The position numbers and the translations under genes are program-made. The notes below the pieces were generated by a model. It had not been told where the DNA came from. It saw only the letters and a program-made list of their open reading frames with translations, and ran no database searches. This document shows, one piece after another, positions 6,557 through 7,596 of a DNA stretch of 7,596 bases. This DNA is from Cryomorphaceae bacterium (GTDB taxonomy: Bacteria > Bacteroidota > Bacteroidia > Flavobacteriales_G > Salibacteraceae). Location: assembly GCA_003564735.1 (NCBI GenBank), contig PXEK01000374.1:1-7596 (forward strand). The letters run 5' to 3'. The first letter of the stretch is position 1, and every line of letters begins with the position of its first letter.

Positions 6557-7235
6557 AATCTACAATTATCTCCCCGTTGGGGCCGAATTCCACCTTATTT
6601 TGTACCGGAGTTTTTCTCAAATCGAAAATAGCACTTTTATTTTCCTCATCCGCCGTTTTTAACGCGTCGGTATCATCAAGTCGCAAAATGGTGGCGGGCA
6701 AATCCGGTCGAGGGTACGGGAATTGCCCGTCTTTGCCTAAGCTTTTCACCACCTTAAACCCCGCTCTTTCAACCATTCCAACGGTATATGGTGCACAAAG
6801 AACCCAAAGTGTTTTAATTTTTAACAGGTTTGCAATTTCGACTCCCGCTTTAGCTACGCTGGCCTTGGTGAGCACAACGCTTACCCCGCTTCCACGAATT
6901 TCTTTCGCATTCCAAAGGGCACACATTTCGCCCGCTCCGGCTTTAGCGTCTTGTTTCACCATGTCGTGAATACCCGAATCCATTTCACCTATGGCATCTT
7001 GCACCGGAAGTTTTTGATTATCAGTAGCTACATGAATTCGTGAACCCCCATATATTTTAGAGCCGGATTCATTCTCAACCGTAATAACGTAAACATCAGG
7101 GTTGAACATCCAAGACCTATCAGCACTGGTCACTTTTTCAACGCCAAAGTCTCGCAAAATTTGTTCATGCCCGTGTGCAAACCTTTCACATGCCTCTTGA
7201 TTTTGGGTGGTGCGAAAAGCCTTTAGTCGAATCAT
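6531..7235 (-). CDS. GNAT-fold acyltransferase-like protein
   Basis: A 234-residue cytoplasmic protein not recognised by name. The central part reads like a GNAT (acetyl/acyl-CoA N-transferase) fold. Strands around VYVITVENESGSKIYGGSRIH (about 48-68) resemble the beta2-beta3 hairpin. GEMCALW (102-108) is followed by RGSGVS (114-119), which fits the acyl-CoA-binding R/QxxGxG/A signature with Ser last. A helix follows, then LWVLCAPYT (143-151) and MVERAGFKVVKSLG (154-167), typical of the closing strand, helix and GF turn. The order SRIH, then LP (76-77), then a Glu-rich-to-W motif recalls LuxI/FeeM-like acyltransferases, but this is a weak resemblance. Substrate is unknown. Residues 195-234 are an acidic tail ending [10 protein letters not shown]. 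The start codon overlaps the stop of the ThiF-like gene (ATGA), and its end overlaps the sensor kinase, so all are probably co-transcribed. Confidence 0.55.
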   Translation of the reverse strand: MIRLKAFRTTQNQEACERFAHGHEQILRDFGVEKVTSADRSWMFNPDVYVITVENESGSKIYGGSRIHVATDNQKLPVQDAIGEMDSGIHDMVKQDAKAGAGEMCALWNAKEIRGSGVSVVLTKASVAKAGVEIANLLKIKTLWVLCAPYTVGMVERAGFKVVKSLGKDGQFPYPRPDLPATILRLDDTDALKTADEENKSAIFDLRKTPVQNKVEFGPNGEIIVDYDLYIEDL

Positions 7236-7596
7236 GCCTTAATAATATCTGCCAAATCTACATAAAATCTTCCCGACGGACAGTCGTCATTCAAAAAAAT
7301 TCGCCGACAAACGTGAGCGGTTGCGGCACCTCCCAGCATTACACCCGAGGCCAACTGTGGCCATGAGCATAAGGATGAACCAATTTCAGGCATGCTCTGC
7401 TTCAATCTCGGCGATAAGCTGTTTCCTATCAGTGCCTGCACGATTTTGAGTTTATTGTTGGGGTCGCGAAGCGCCTGTCGTGAAGTATCCAAGTGTTCGA
7501 CCGACCCGTGAAACAAGGGGCGATCCGGTTCTAAATCGAAGCGCTCAATATCAATCATCCCTCGGTCATTCGTATCCATAATAACCGGTATTTTAA
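7232..7596 (-). CDS. ThiF/E1-like (Rv1355c/MoeY-like) protein, C-terminal part
   Basis: The frame continues past the right window edge (KIPVI precedes the Met at 7579), so this is the last 121 or so residues of a longer gene and the ATG at 7579 is internal. The stretch IPVIMDTNDRGMIDIERFD followed by LFHG resembles the late part of ThiF/MoeB/E1-type adenylating domains, as in Rv1355c-family proteins, where a conserved xTNDRGMxDxERFD segment is expected. The later part, with MPEIGSSLCSWPQLASGV, LGGAATAHVCRR and SGRFYVDL, fits the closing helices of the same fold. Such proteins adenylate a C-terminal carboxylate or similar group. The ATP-binding GxGxxG region and the metal-binding Cys pairs are not in the window, so activity cannot be judged. 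Rv1355c-type proteins also carry a nitroreductase-like domain; nothing of it is seen after the ThiF part. Its stop overlaps the GNAT start by 4 bases. Confidence 0.6.
   Translation of the reverse strand, partial: KIPVIMDTNDRGMIDIERFDLEPDRPLFHGSVEHLDTSRQALRDPNNKLKIVQALIGNSLSPRLKQSMPEIGSSLCSWPQLASGVMLGGAATAHVCRRIFLNDDCPSGRFYVDLADIIKA

Noticed and set aside
6577..6969. 130-residue open frame on the plus strand
   Set aside because: It is antisense to the GNAT-like gene, which has coherent motifs and overlapping neighbours. The antisense product is low in recognisable structure and is best seen as a by-product.

Overview
The window looks like chromosomal DNA of a member of the Bacteroidota, most likely a Flavobacteriales-type organism. 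The reasons are promoter-like sites of the Bacteroidota form (TTTG/TTG, 18 bp, TAnnTTTG), A-rich leaders without a clear Shine-Dalgarno, a XerD of the form usual in that phylum, an azurin-like copper lipoprotein and a 7TMR-DISM sensor kinase. This assignment is inferred from sequence style, not from a marker gene. No rRNA, tRNA, CRISPR array or insertion sequence was seen. Coding density is high and no gene-free stretch exceeds 200 bases.

Left part (1-1736): the C-terminal end of a sodium/solute symporter on the plus strand runs toward thioredoxin (trxA) on the minus strand. trxA diverges from an azurin-type blue-copper lipoprotein gene. The 199-base spacer between trxA and azurin holds a plausible promoter for each, and the azurin promoter overlaps a perfect 10-bp direct repeat. 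A good intrinsic terminator closes the azurin gene.

Middle (1737-3276): a two-gene plus-strand operon with an ATGA start/stop overlap. The first gene encodes a membrane protein made of two DUF4389-like units exactly 99 residues apart. The second is xerD, the chromosome-dimer tyrosine recombinase. It converges on the minus-strand operon across 47 bases that contain two short inverted repeats but no strong terminator.

Right part (3277-7596): four minus-strand genes, each overlapping the next by 4, 26 and 14 bases. In order of transcription they are the C-terminal end of a ThiF/E1-like (Rv1355c/MoeY-like) protein, a GNAT-like protein with some resemblance to LuxI/FeeM acyl-transferases, a 7TMR-DISM membrane histidine kinase, and a soluble kinase with an N-terminal receiver domain. 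The tight packing suggests one functional unit. A reasonable hypothesis, not proven here, is an operon that makes or modifies a small molecule (ThiF plus acyltransferase) and senses it or its effects (the two kinases). No DNA-binding output regulator lies inside the window.
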